24,335 nucleotides of DNA, taken from positions 1-24,335 of the forward strand of contig JABJBD010000150.1 in the NCBI GenBank assembly GCA_018668795.1, in the 5' to 3' direction. Source of the stretch: Candidatus Puniceispirillum sp. (lineage in GTDB: Bacteria > Pseudomonadota > Alphaproteobacteria > Puniceispirillales > Puniceispirillaceae). The notes beneath the pieces were generated by a model, which made no database searches, was not told where the DNA came from, and saw nothing but the letters and a program-made list of their open reading frames with translations. Of this stretch, positions 15,616 to 23,175 are shown piece after piece (the stretch's first letter is position 1; each line of letters starts with the position of its first letter). A program made the position numbers and the translations under genes.

Positions 15616-16230
15616 ATGTCGAATAATAATATCACTCCTGAAATCCGGAAAATCGTTACCTATGAAGACACCACCTTCATTGAAGGTTTTAAGGCCGCGG
15701 CTGAGCCATGGCGTATGTTTGCGGCGGCGGCGGTATTTACAAATCCATGGGCAGGAAAATTTGTCGAAGATTTACGACCCGGTATTCAAGCAATTGCGCC
15801 GGTGATTGGCGAAATGCTGAGCGCGCGCGTTGTTGACATGGCAGGTGGTGGCGATAAAATCGAAGCCTATGGCAAGGCAGCTATTGTGGGCATGAATGGT
15901 GAGATTGAACACGCGTCTGGGGTAACGCATACATTGCGCTTTGGCAATTTCTTCCGTGAAGCGGTAGGGGCAAAATCTTATCTAAGTTTTACCAATTTAC
16001 GTGGCCCAGCCAATACCGCCATTACCATTCCGATGATGGATAAAATCGATGCGGGACGGCGGTCACATTACCTGACATTGCAATTTGCGATCAATGACGC
16101 GCCAGGACCTGATGAGATTCTGGTAGCACTTGGCGGCGCAACGACTGGACGGCCACATCATCGCATTGGTGACCGGTATCAGGATCTTGCCGAAATGGGA
16201 AATGATGTGGATAATCCTGCCGGTGTATAA
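15616..16230 (+). CDS. 'Amino acid synthesis' family protein (AA_synth / DUF1185)
   Basis: A 204-residue protein matching the AA_synth (DUF1185) family: EIRKIVTYEDTTFIEG at the N-terminus, then AAAVFTNPWAGKFVEDL, YGKAAIVGMNGEIEHA, and the C-terminal DEILVALGGATTGRPHHRIGD. The family name is historical; no biochemical role in amino acid synthesis is established, although relatives have a chorismate-mutase-like fold. The start at 15616 is preferred over 15568 because an AGGA ends five bases before it and the family begins close to the EIRKI segment. It lies 70 bases after the PCD gene on the same strand, so co-transcription is possible. It is probably cytosolic. Confidence 0.87.
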   Translation: MSNNNITPEIRKIVTYEDTTFIEGFKAAAEPWRMFAAAAVFTNPWAGKFVEDLRPGIQAIAPVIGEMLSARVVDMAGGGDKIEAYGKAAIVGMNGEIEHASGVTHTLRFGNFFREAVGAKSYLSFTNLRGPANTAITIPMMDKIDAGRRSHYLTLQFAINDAPGPDEILVALGGATTGRPHHRIGDRYQDLAEMGNDVDNPAGV

Positions 16231-16235
16231 AATGT

Positions 16236-16249
16236 TCACGATATTGTGA
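16236..16249. repeat. Near-perfect 14-bp palindrome after the DUF1185 gene
   Basis: TCACGATATTGTGA is a palindrome apart from one G-T position. It starts six bases after the stop codon of the plus-strand DUF1185 gene, in the 74-base gap between convergent genes. With no loop and no T-run it is not a classical terminator. It might be a protein site or chance in A/T-rich DNA. Confidence 0.2.
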
Positions 16250-16304
16250 TTTGTTGACTGGTTATCTGCCAGCATACGCCAAAGACAAGACATATTTGAT
16301 ATAC

Positions 16305-16619
16305 CTAGAGTCCAAAATAGGTCAGTGTCCATAACGCAATAAGGCCCGTGGAAATTGTGGCCAGAACCGAACGCGTGATGAGAGCGACGATTATTGCCAC
16401 AAGTGCCGCATAGACACGCGTGTTATCGACTATGGTGATTGTCCCCGTTTCATTAAACAGTACAGCCGGAGCAATGATCGCTGTCAGCACAGCAATAGGC
16501 ACAAAGCCAAGCGCATCTTCAAGCCAGTTTGGCAACTGTTTGGGCGCGAAACCTGAAAACATGCTAAAGCGCGTTGCAAAGTTGATTAATCCGGTGGCAA
16601 TCATAACAATCCAGATCAT
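16305..16619 (-). CDS. azlD: AzlD family branched-chain amino acid exporter subunit
   Basis: A 104-residue membrane protein with four hydrophobic segments, the size and profile of AzlD. The N-terminal WIVMIATGLINFATRFSMF and the central LPNWLEDALGFVPIAVLTAI are characteristic of the family. AzlD works with AzlC in the inner membrane as a two-part exporter of branched-chain amino acids (BrnFE/AzlCD type). Its start overlaps the azlC stop by four bases (16616-16619), so the two are translationally coupled. The specific substrate is not proven by sequence. Confidence 0.9.
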   Translation of the reverse strand: MIWIVMIATGLINFATRFSMFSGFAPKQLPNWLEDALGFVPIAVLTAIIAPAVLFNETGTITIVDNTRVYAALVAIIVALITRSVLATISTGLIALWTLTYFGL

Positions 16620-17350
16620 GACCGCTTTCCTGTTTCATGTGTCTGCTGGCGTCTTATCAGGGTTTTAACGCCCCATCCGCTAGCAATGCCGCCAAAAGCG
16701 GCCAGCACAATCCATGATTTGAAAGGCAAATCCTGACCTATAATGGCGATGGTGCCTGCGGTGATGCAGGCAACCAGATCGGCGCGGGATTTGATTGAAG
16801 GGGCAACTATGGCAATAAAGGTCAGTGGAATGGCAAAGCCAAGCGACCATTCAGGAGGAATGGTTGCGCCTGCAAGCACACCGGCTATGGTTGCGCATTG
16901 CCAGCTAATCCATAATGTCAGCCCCGCACCAAGAAGATGAAAATGCTGATTGTGGCTGGGTGGCATATTCGTAAAACGCCGTATTGAAATTGCATAGGCC
17001 TCATCGGTAAGCAAATAGCCAAGAATAACGCGCCACCAAAGCGGGAGAGGGCGCAGATAGGATGCCATTGAGGCGCTGTATAGTGCATGGCGTAAATTGA
17101 CAACACCAACTGACCCGCCAACCACCAATGCTGGAATATTGCTGGCCCATAATTGTACAAAGACCACCTGACTGGCTCCGCCAAACAGAATTGACGACAT
17201 CAGAATGGTTTGAAGTGGCGTTAATCCGCTGGAAATGCCCAGCACGCCAAAAACAAGGCCAAATGGGATGACGCCCAGCATCATGGGCAGTTCGTCGCGC
17301 ACGCCGTGCCAGAATTCGTCTTTGGATGATGTCGTGGTTTTGTTTGGCAT
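16616..17350 (-). CDS. azlC: AzlC family branched-chain amino acid exporter subunit
   Basis: A 244-residue inner-membrane protein of the AzlC (BrnF) family. Landmarks are FWHGVRDELPMMLGVIPFGL near the start, LFGGASQVVFVQLWA, NLRHALYSASMASYL and GYLLTDEAYAIS. It partners AzlD to export branched-chain amino acids, or methionine in some relatives. No Shine-Dalgarno sequence is evident before the ATG. A perfect TATAAT on the minus strand at 17382-17387 would place the transcript start about 25 bases upstream of the gene. It is divergent from the DUF6165 gene, with 193 bases between. Confidence 0.92.
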   Translation of the reverse strand: MPNKTTTSSKDEFWHGVRDELPMMLGVIPFGLVFGVLGISSGLTPLQTILMSSILFGGASQVVFVQLWASNIPALVVGGSVGVVNLRHALYSASMASYLRPLPLWWRVILGYLLTDEAYAISIRRFTNMPPSHNQHFHLLGAGLTLWISWQCATIAGVLAGATIPPEWSLGFAIPLTFIAIVAPSIKSRADLVACITAGTIAIIGQDLPFKSWIVLAAFGGIASGWGVKTLIRRQQTHETGKRS

Positions 17351-17381
17351 GAAATCTGTATTTTGTGTCAGTGTTAGATGG

Positions 17382-17408
17382 ATTATATCTGTTTTGTGTA
17401 ACAGGCAA
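17382..17408 (-). promoter_or_regulatory. Candidate sigma-70-type promoter for azlCD
   Basis: On the minus strand, a perfect -10 hexamer TATAAT (17382-17387) is preceded, 15 bases away, by TTGCCT (17403-17408), a four-of-six match to the -35 consensus. The spacer is shorter than the ideal 17, so the -35 is uncertain. The implied start site is about 25 bases before the azlC ATG. Confidence 0.4.
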
Positions 17409-17543
17409 CAAATACATCTATCTTAACGAAACTTGCAAGTATCCAATATAGCATTTTAAAGTGCTGGTCGCCGCTATTAGGTTGCGCATAAATCCAAATC
17501 GAATAAGATGCGATCATTAACATAACGGCGAAAGGCTAGTGTC

Positions 17544-17951
17544 GTGTTGCTCAATGTGCCTATGTCAGTTGGTGAAGTGCTGGATAAGATCACCATTCTT
17601 GAAATCAAGTTGGAAAATATCAATGACACGGCGAAATTGGCCAATGTCGAGACGGAATTATCGCATCTGCGCCCGCTTGTGTCGGGCGACGTGTTTTTAG
17701 CAGATGACATGATCACGTTGATTGGCAATTTAAAGTCAGTCAATAAAGCATTATGGGATATTGAAGATGATATCCGCATTGAAGAATCAAAAGGTGATTT
17801 TGGACCACGGTTCATCGAGCTTGCCAGAGCTGTATATGTCACTAATGATCAGCGCGCGCATATCAAAAAACAGATTAACCTAGCCACGGGTTCGGTCATC
17901 GTCGAAGAAAAGTCCTATGAGGATTACAGTCGGGATGAAACATTCAGCTAG
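17544..17951 (+). CDS. DUF6165 family protein
   Basis: A 135-residue protein starting with GTG, with AAGG eight bases upstream. The opening VPMSVGEVLDKITILEIK matches the conserved N-terminus of DUF6165. The rest is mostly helical and charged (ANVETELSHLRP, NLKSVNKALWDIEDDIR), with no membrane helix or signal peptide and no known activity. Members of this family commonly sit beside glycosyltransferase and polysaccharide genes. Here the gene faces a GT9-type glycosyltransferase, and the two stop codons share the same four bases. A role in handling a surface glycan or its enzymes is inferred from context only. Confidence 0.82.
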   Translation: MLLNVPMSVGEVLDKITILEIKLENINDTAKLANVETELSHLRPLVSGDVFLADDMITLIGNLKSVNKALWDIEDDIRIEESKGDFGPRFIELARAVYVTNDQRAHIKKQINLATGSVIVEEKSYEDYSRDETFS

Positions 17952-19030
17952 ATATTTGGCATTATCTTTGTGATCTTTGATAGCTTGTCAAAGGCAGCAA
18001 TGATTTTGTCTGTTGGAATGGAACTAATATCCCCATCATTTGTTGCTGAGACAGGCTCGCTTATCGATCGATAACGCAATATATCGCTTTCACGGGCAAA
18101 CAGGATCAATGCGGGCAAATTGCAATTAAGTGCCAGATTGGCGGTAAATGAATCCACGCCAACATAGAAATCTGCACGATGATATAATGCCACATCTTTT
18201 GCCATAGATGGATTGTGATCCAGCCCATTAATCAAAGATTTTTGTATGCGACTGTTTTTAGAGATGGTCAGGGCTTTCCAGCTTGTCATGCATTCTTCGT
18301 GATAGGCACGGGCATCTGGCCCAGCGTTCAGAATGAAGGTGCCACCAGTCGATTCAACCAGTTTTAGAACTGAATGTAATGCGGCACTGATAGGCCAGCG
18401 CCGCATCGGATCAGCTGCAAACAGGTTCAGCATTATGATCGGGCCAGACAAAGGTGCCAACATTGCATCAGCTTCGGCTAGGGAACTTCTGGATGGAAGA
18501 ATGGTTGGCGTTTTATCGTCAAGCGATAAGCCACTCGCGGCGACAAAATCGTCAATTGCCCCAATAAAGGGGCGATGTCCCCATAAGTCACCGCGTTCCT
18601 GACTGGCGCGGCTAAAATGCTGGTTCAAAATGAGCCGATCAAGCCAATGACCATGCAAACCAACCCGATAGCTGATTCCAGCGACCATTGCCGCAATTTT
18701 GAAACTGGTTGACCGATGCAGAAAGAAGGCGGTGTCATAGGATTGTTTTTTGATGGCATCAACAGCTGCCTGACCACGAATGCCAGGTACATAACGCCGA
18801 AGCGGGCGTGCATCAATAATCTTGCCAACCCAGGGGCTGTTAGCAAGCAGTTGCCCAATCTGGTTTGGATGGATGCAGGCAATATCTATGACTCCGCCTT
18901 TGCTTGCGGTAGCCAGCGTTCTGAGTTGCGTCAGATGATAAATCTGGTCGCCAATACCGCCAGCCACAAAACCAATGCTGTGCTGGAATGCAGGCTTTGA
19001 ATCCGGATTGCAAACACTGCTAGTAATCAT
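17948..19030 (-). CDS. Glycosyltransferase family 9 (heptosyltransferase-like) protein
   Basis: A 360-residue GT-B-type protein resembling ADP-heptose:LPS heptosyltransferases (GT9). The N-terminal Rossmann domain carries GFVAGGIGDQIYHL (residues 20-33), in place of the usual GxGDxL. The C-terminal domain carries NLFAADPMRRWP (203-214), NAGPD (236-240) and YVGVDSFTANLAL (290-302), which corresponds to the nucleotide-sugar-binding region 'xGxDSGxxHlA' of GT9. In this copy the Gly-His of that motif reads Phe-Thr-Ala, so the donor may not be ADP-heptose. It likely acts on the cytoplasmic side in making LPS core or another glycan. It is convergent with DUF6165. Confidence 0.8.
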   Translation of the reverse strand: MITSSVCNPDSKPAFQHSIGFVAGGIGDQIYHLTQLRTLATASKGGVIDIACIHPNQIGQLLANSPWVGKIIDARPLRRYVPGIRGQAAVDAIKKQSYDTAFFLHRSTSFKIAAMVAGISYRVGLHGHWLDRLILNQHFSRASQERGDLWGHRPFIGAIDDFVAASGLSLDDKTPTILPSRSSLAEADAMLAPLSGPIIMLNLFAADPMRRWPISAALHSVLKLVESTGGTFILNAGPDARAYHEECMTSWKALTISKNSRIQKSLINGLDHNPSMAKDVALYHRADFYVGVDSFTANLALNCNLPALILFARESDILRYRSISEPVSATNDGDISSIPTDKIIAAFDKLSKITKIMPNI

Positions 19031-19164
19031 AAAACGCCATATGGTCGATGGTCTTCACAACGTCAGACGACATCGATGCAACTAATAATAAGTAACTAAT
19101 TTAGTGTTTTATCATAAATAAGCAGAAAGGTATCGTATTTTAGCTTCGATAGGGTTTCTAAAGC

Positions 19165-19908
19165 TTAGTTTCGCGTCAAAATATATTCACTATTCTGGGG
19201 TTTGTCGCGATGCCATTTAATGGCAAAACCATGCTCTTGGAGCATGTCGATAAGATGAAGATTGTCACGTTCTACTTCAATGAAAATTTCACGCAGGACA
19301 TCATTTTCAAGCAGTTTTTGGGCGCCTTGTAAAACCCCCACCTCGGCTCCATCGACGTCAATTTTCAAATGTGTTGGTACCAACTTGCTGTGCGTTACAA
19401 AGTCATCAAGCGCTATGCTTGGCACTTGATAGGCATAAGGCACATTTTTTTTATGCAAACCCCGGATGTGCGTATCAGAATTAGTAGATATATCAATCAA
19501 ATCGCCAGATTTTGAACCAACAGCGGCAAAAACAAAGGAAAAGCGGTTGTCATTCAAAACACTGTTCAAGGCACAGAAATGGGCGCCAAGTAATCCGCAG
19601 TCAAATCCAACGACAGTGACATTTTTATCTTTTAGCGAGGACGCCCAAACGCTTTCCTGTCCGTAATTGGTACCAATATCAAAAAATACGGCATGTTTTG
19701 GCAAATTATCGATCCAGCTATAAAGCTCTGGTTCGCGTTTCCCTGCGGCCATCTGCGTCAAATCCTGAGCCACGTAATGACTGAAATAGGGTACAAAAAA
19801 TTTAGCTTCGACCTGTTTTGTCCGGATATGCATAACATTTGGGAACAGGCGGAAAATACGTCCAATAAAATGACTAACACTTGATAACATAAATAATTTT
19901 CCGATCAT
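19165..19908 (-). CDS. FkbM family SAM-dependent methyltransferase
   Basis: A 247-residue protein with the FkbM methyltransferase pattern: FFDIGTNYGQES (75-86) is SAM-binding motif I, VVGFDCG follows, and THLKIDVDGAEVGVLQGA (179-196) is the family's hallmark acidic motif. Such enzymes O-methylate sugars or other small hydroxyl groups and are frequent in polysaccharide clusters. The start may be 19908 or the in-frame ATG at 19890; GGAAAA before the latter could be a weak ribosome site. It lies 134 bases upstream of the GT9 gene on the same strand, consistent with a shared glycan pathway. No signal peptide is seen. Confidence 0.87.
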   Translation of the reverse strand: MIGKLFMLSSVSHFIGRIFRLFPNVMHIRTKQVEAKFFVPYFSHYVAQDLTQMAAGKREPELYSWIDNLPKHAVFFDIGTNYGQESVWASSLKDKNVTVVGFDCGLLGAHFCALNSVLNDNRFSFVFAAVGSKSGDLIDISTNSDTHIRGLHKKNVPYAYQVPSIALDDFVTHSKLVPTHLKIDVDGAEVGVLQGAQKLLENDVLREIFIEVERDNLHLIDMLQEHGFAIKWHRDKPQNSEYILTRN

Positions 19909-19922
19909 ATTAGAAATATCAC

Positions 19923-19953
19923 TGGCATTAGCATGCTAGCAAAGCAAATGCCA
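19923..19953. repeat. Inverted repeat upstream of the FkbM gene
   Basis: TGGCATT (19923-19929) and AATGCCA (19947-19953) are perfect 7-base arms around a 17-base centre that itself contains GCATGC and GCTAGC. It lies 15-45 bases upstream of the FkbM start. It could be an operator or a weak hairpin; nothing further supports either. Confidence 0.2.
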
Positions 19954-20105
19954 AATAAAGCGAAAATCTAGGTTTCTGCCAGGCGATAAATCGTTTAATA
20001 AGTACCTCGTGAAGATATAGTGATGTGCCTACGCTTGACCAACATAAATCGCTTTTGGATGTTTCCACATATGCGATGGCAGGCCTGCTCGGATGGAGAT
20101 GAATA

Positions 20106-21305
20106 ATGACAGTCCCTTTTTTATTTGCTGATGAGCTAGATGTAACTGGAAAGCGCGTGCTTCTCAGGCTTGATCTGAATGTGCCTTTGCAAGATGGAAA
20201 GGTTAGTGAGGATACACGCATCCGGCGCATTTTACCTGGGCTAAAAGATATGCTTTCTGCTGGTGCGGCGGTCATTATTCTGACCCATTTTGGACGGCCA
20301 AAAGGCAAGGTGATGCCCGAATTTTCAGTGCAACCAATAGCGGATCGCTTGACCAAGTTGATAGATATGGACGTGGCAGTCGAGGCCGATGTGATTGGTG
20401 CTGGTGGTAAAACCGCTGTAGCAAATTTGCAAGCTGGGCAAATTCTGATGATGGAAAATTTGCGGTTTTTCCCTGGCGAAGAGGCGAATGATCCAGATTT
20501 TGCGGCGGCACTTGCGGCACTTGGCGATCTATATGTAGGTGATGCTTTTTCCTGTACGCATCGTGCGCATGCGTCGGTTGAGGCTTTGCCAAAAATGATG
20601 AAAGCGGCGGCTGGTCGCGCACTTGGGGCTGAATTGACAGCTTTGGAATCGGCACTGGCTAATCCAAAAAGGCCAGTGGCAGCGCTTGTCGGTGGTGCCA
20701 AAGTGTCAACCAAGCTTGATGTGCTGAACAATCTGGTTACCAAGGTCGATGGCCTTATTCTGGGGGGTGGGATGGCGAATACATTCTTGCTTGCCAAGGG
20801 GGTTGCTGTAGGGGCTTCGTTGGCCGAACCTGATATGGTTGATATTGCCCGCGCTATCATGCAACGCGCAGAAGAAAGTCATTGTCAGCTAATCCTGCCC
20901 GATGATGCTTTGGTTGCTAGTGAATTTAAAGCTGGTGCGGCGCATCGTGTTGCTGAAATCGATGCTATCAAAGATGATGATATGATTTTGGATGCAGGGC
21001 CAAAAGCGATAGATACAGCCATAGCGTTTCTGGCAAGTTGTAGCACTGTTGTCTGGAACGGTCCGATGGGTGCTTTTGAAATCCCTCCTTTTGATACAGC
21101 GACCAATGCGATTGCAAAAGCTGTTGGCATGCGCTCAGCAAGTGGTGGCATGATGAGCGTGGCTGGCGGTGGTGATACATTGGCGGCACTTGCAAATGCA
21201 GGTGTCAGTGACCAATTCAGTTATGTATCAACGGCTGGTGGTGCGTTTCTGGAATGGCTGGAAGGCAAGACATTGCCAGGGGTTGCAGCGTTACGCATTC
21301 GTTAA
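20106..21305 (+). CDS. pgk: Phosphoglycerate kinase
   Basis: A 399-residue, full-length phosphoglycerate kinase, which interconverts 1,3-bisphosphoglycerate plus ADP and 3-phosphoglycerate plus ATP in glycolysis and gluconeogenesis. Landmarks are the substrate-binding RLDLNVPLQDGKV, the histidine in LTHFGRPKG, DAFSCTHRAHAS, the nucleotide-side VGGAKVSTKL, the GPMGAFE motif and the C-terminal SVAGGGDTLAAL. A GGAG seven bases before the ATG fixes the start. In many alphaproteobacteria gap lies just upstream of pgk; here it is replaced by the divergent FkbM gene, so pgk has its own promoter. A TATAGT at 20016-20021 could be its -10 element, but no convincing -35 goes with it. Confidence 0.97.
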   Translation: MTVPFLFADELDVTGKRVLLRLDLNVPLQDGKVSEDTRIRRILPGLKDMLSAGAAVIILTHFGRPKGKVMPEFSVQPIADRLTKLIDMDVAVEADVIGAGGKTAVANLQAGQILMMENLRFFPGEEANDPDFAAALAALGDLYVGDAFSCTHRAHASVEALPKMMKAAAGRALGAELTALESALANPKRPVAALVGGAKVSTKLDVLNNLVTKVDGLILGGGMANTFLLAKGVAVGASLAEPDMVDIARAIMQRAEESHCQLILPDDALVASEFKAGAAHRVAEIDAIKDDDMILDAGPKAIDTAIAFLASCSTVVWNGPMGAFEIPPFDTATNAIAKAVGMRSASGGMMSVAGGGDTLAALANAGVSDQFSYVSTAGGAFLEWLEGKTLPGVAALRIR

Positions 21306-21367
21306 TGTTGCATCCCATTTAGTTGGATCGCAAACCATGAAAAGCATTTAAGTTGGTGGAGATTAAG

Positions 21368-22006
21368 ATGATATTTCAGAATCCATTCAAATCAAGGTTA
21401 CCTGAAACTACCGAAGCTTTGTCAGGTCGGGCTAATACCATTTTTGCCGGTGATCCGCATTGTGTGCTGGGTACACCTACAATAGGTCCGTTTCCTGCGC
21501 ATCTTCAGAAAATTGTTTTTGGCCTTGGCTGTTTTTGGGGTGCTGAACGTCTTTTCTGGGCAATTGACGGTGTCTATTCAACGTCTGTTGGTTACGCAGG
21601 TGGCAAAACCCCTAATGCAACTTATGAAGAAGTTTGTTCAGGGCAAACCGGACATAGTGAAGTTGTGCTTGTTGTGTTTGACCCACAAATCGTTGATTTG
21701 TCAAAATTGCTGAAGGTTTTCTGGGAAGCCCATGACCCAACGCAAGGCTATCGTCAGGGTAATGATATTGGCACGCAATATCGCTCGGTTATCTATGCTG
21801 ATGATGCGGTACAATTAGCTGTGGTTCAGGAATCTGCTACAGCTTATGGACAGGCGCTAAAGAAGGCCGGAAATGACGACATAACAACCGAAATCAGGTT
21901 AGCGCCAACATTCTATTACGCTGAGGATTATCACCAGCAATATTTGCATAAGGTGCCAAACGGCTATTGTGGCCTGAAAGGGACTGGCGTTGCGTGCGTA
22001 ATTTAA
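21368..22006 (+). CDS. msrA: Peptide-methionine (S)-S-oxide reductase MsrA
   Basis: A 212-residue methionine sulfoxide reductase A. The active site FGLGCFWGAER carries the nucleophile Cys55. GGKTPNATYEEVCSGQTGHSE and the conserved HDPTQGYRQGNDIGTQYRS follow, and resolving cysteines are present in NGYCGLKGTGVAC. It repairs oxidised methionine using thioredoxin. The ATG at 21368 is chosen over an upstream in-frame TTG at 21353 because GGAG (21358-21361) lies six bases before it. It is 62 bases after pgk on the same strand. The roughly 45-residue stretch before the catalytic domain is typical of the longer MsrA form. Confidence 0.95.
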   Translation: MIFQNPFKSRLPETTEALSGRANTIFAGDPHCVLGTPTIGPFPAHLQKIVFGLGCFWGAERLFWAIDGVYSTSVGYAGGKTPNATYEEVCSGQTGHSEVVLVVFDPQIVDLSKLLKVFWEAHDPTQGYRQGNDIGTQYRSVIYADDAVQLAVVQESATAYGQALKKAGNDDITTEIRLAPTFYYAEDYHQQYLHKVPNGYCGLKGTGVACVI

Positions 22007-22135
22007 TAGGTCTGGATAAGTGGTTTGGGGCAGGCTGTTCATAAGGGTCAGTCAAACACTGCGATAATCATAAAAAAGTTAGTGTAAAAAGTTAATCCAT
22101 TTATTCATGACCAATTGAATAAGTGGAGATTGATA

Positions 22136-22696
22136 ATGGTTGGCTTAAACGTTTTTAGGGTAGGGTTATACCTTCATAATTATAACGTTAACCCTGACTT
22201 TGCATCATTTGTGAGCCTCTGTAAGCGAATGGGTGCATGTATTGTCGCAACAATAATAGCTGTAATGCTGTTAGGGGGTGCGCAGCTCAGCCACGCCGCT
22301 GATATTGATAGTGGTCATCTGTATGTCAAAGTCGGCGACGTCGTTACGCATATTCCAATTATACATTTAAAGGAAAAATCTAACCCGCAAATTATTGATG
22401 TGATTAGTGGTGCTGTTGAGAGAGCTATTAGTGATAATTATGAATTAACACCTGATCAAATTCAGCAAGCGGTTTCCATCGCAAGGTCTATGACGCATGC
22501 AGATGAGATTACGTCGCGGGTACAAATCATATATGCACAAGCGCAGTTGACAAACATTGATATAGAAACACTTGTTAGGCTTGATAATGTATTTGCCGCT
22601 GATGAATTGATGACAAACAAAATGACAAAATCAGCTAATTTTGCAATTTCCATGTATGCACAAGAAAATAAACCATCAGCTGGTGACATAAACTAG
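22136..22696 (+). CDS. Hypothetical exported or membrane-anchored protein
   Basis: I do not recognise this protein. From the ATG at 22136, which has GGAG seven bases upstream, it is 186 residues. A hydrophobic segment CIVATIIAVMLLGGAQLSHA, preceded by CKRMG, looks like a signal peptide with cleavage after SHA. About 31 residues precede that segment, which is unusually long for a signal peptide; a second in-frame ATG at 22229 would give a normal one and a 155-residue protein, but it lacks a good ribosome site. The mature part is mostly helical and charged (VISGAVERAISDNYELTPDQIQQAVSIAR), without cysteines or catalytic motifs. It sits alone between msrA and rpmJ. Codon use looks like the neighbours', so I see no sign of transfer. 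Confidence 0.65.
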   Translation: MVGLNVFRVGLYLHNYNVNPDFASFVSLCKRMGACIVATIIAVMLLGGAQLSHAADIDSGHLYVKVGDVVTHIPIIHLKEKSNPQIIDVISGAVERAISDNYELTPDQIQQAVSIARSMTHADEITSRVQIIYAQAQLTNIDIETLVRLDNVFAADELMTNKMTKSANFAISMYAQENKPSAGDIN

Positions 22697-22817
22697 AGGC
22701 ATGTAATAACTTCTAATTTGGCTTTTAGGGCATTGACCTATCGATAACCAGATGCTAATTTCCGCGCCTGTTGAGTTTGAAAAAAGATTAGGCGCTGTGC
22801 TGTGTTGGTTTGAGCGC

Positions 22818-22847
22818 TTGTAACTTTTTGAATAGATGGCTTATAGC
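22818..22847 (+). promoter_or_regulatory. Candidate promoter for rpmJ
   Basis: TTGTAA (22818-22823) resembles the -35 consensus. After an 18-base spacer, TATAGC (22842-22847) resembles a -10 element; each matches four of six positions. The implied message would begin about 17 bases before the rpmJ ATG, just leaving room for the GGAG at 22858-22861. The match is modest, but the position is sensible for a short gene with its own terminator. Confidence 0.3.
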
Positions 22848-22869
22848 TGTCAAAATCGGAGTCAGGATT

Positions 22870-22995
22870 ATGAAAGTCGCAAGTTCGCTAAAGACATTGA
22901 AGTCTCGTGATCGTAACTGCCAGGTCGTGCGTCGTCGCGGTCGGCTTTACGTAATCAACAAAAAGAATCCTCGCTTTAAGGCGCGTCAGGGATAA
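22870..22995 (+). CDS. rpmJ: 50S ribosomal protein bL36
   Basis: A 41-residue ribosomal protein bL36: MKVASSLKTLKSRD, then VVRRRGRLYVINKKNPRFK and a terminal ARQG. This is the 41-residue form that lacks the Cys-x2-Cys and Cys/His zinc ligands of the 37-38 residue type; only one cysteine (Cys17) remains. It is part of the large ribosomal subunit, bound to 23S rRNA. GGAG at 22858-22861, eight bases before the ATG, fixes the start; the frame is open further upstream but that part does not resemble the protein. The gene stands apart from the spc/alpha ribosomal operons and has its own intrinsic terminator, so it is probably transcribed alone. Confidence 0.96.
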   Translation: MKVASSLKTLKSRDRNCQVVRRRGRLYVINKKNPRFKARQG

Positions 22996-23025
22996 TAAAT
23001 TCTTTCTTGAAAATAATGTATGATG

Positions 23026-23050
23026 CGGCTGGGGAAACCCGGCCGTTTTT
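23026..23050 (+). terminator. Intrinsic terminator after rpmJ
   Basis: Bases 23026-23033 pair with 23038-23045 (eight pairs, one G-T), closing a GAAA tetraloop, and TTTTT follows directly at 23046-23050. The stem is G+C-rich in an otherwise A/T-rich spacer. It begins 31 bases after the rpmJ stop and separates that gene from the GlcD-type gene at 23176. Confidence 0.9.
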
Positions 23051-23175
23051 ATTTGAAATAATTTTTTGAAAAATCGGCTAAATCAGTCCAAGATATACCC
23101 TTAAATCGGGTGGTTTATTGTGATGAGATGGTGCGCTATAGAGGCGTAGGGAATTTTGCATAAGGAGTGCGGCAG

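Noticed and set aside
20022..20102. Short protein-like stretch just before pgk (reading VPTLDQHKSLLDVS)
   Set aside because: Only about 27 codons between stops, no ribosome site, and no match to the end of gap, which often precedes pgk. I treat it as chance.
19928..20860. A 310-residue open frame on the minus strand opposite pgk
   Set aside because: It is rich in Ser/Pro/Ala in the manner of an antisense frame, has no domain, and lies almost wholly over the unmistakable phosphoglycerate kinase gene.
23118..23142. TTGTGA and TATAGA before the GlcD-like gene as a promoter
   Set aside because: The spacer is only 13 bases; a promoter is expected between the rpmJ terminator and the start, but I cannot place it with confidence.
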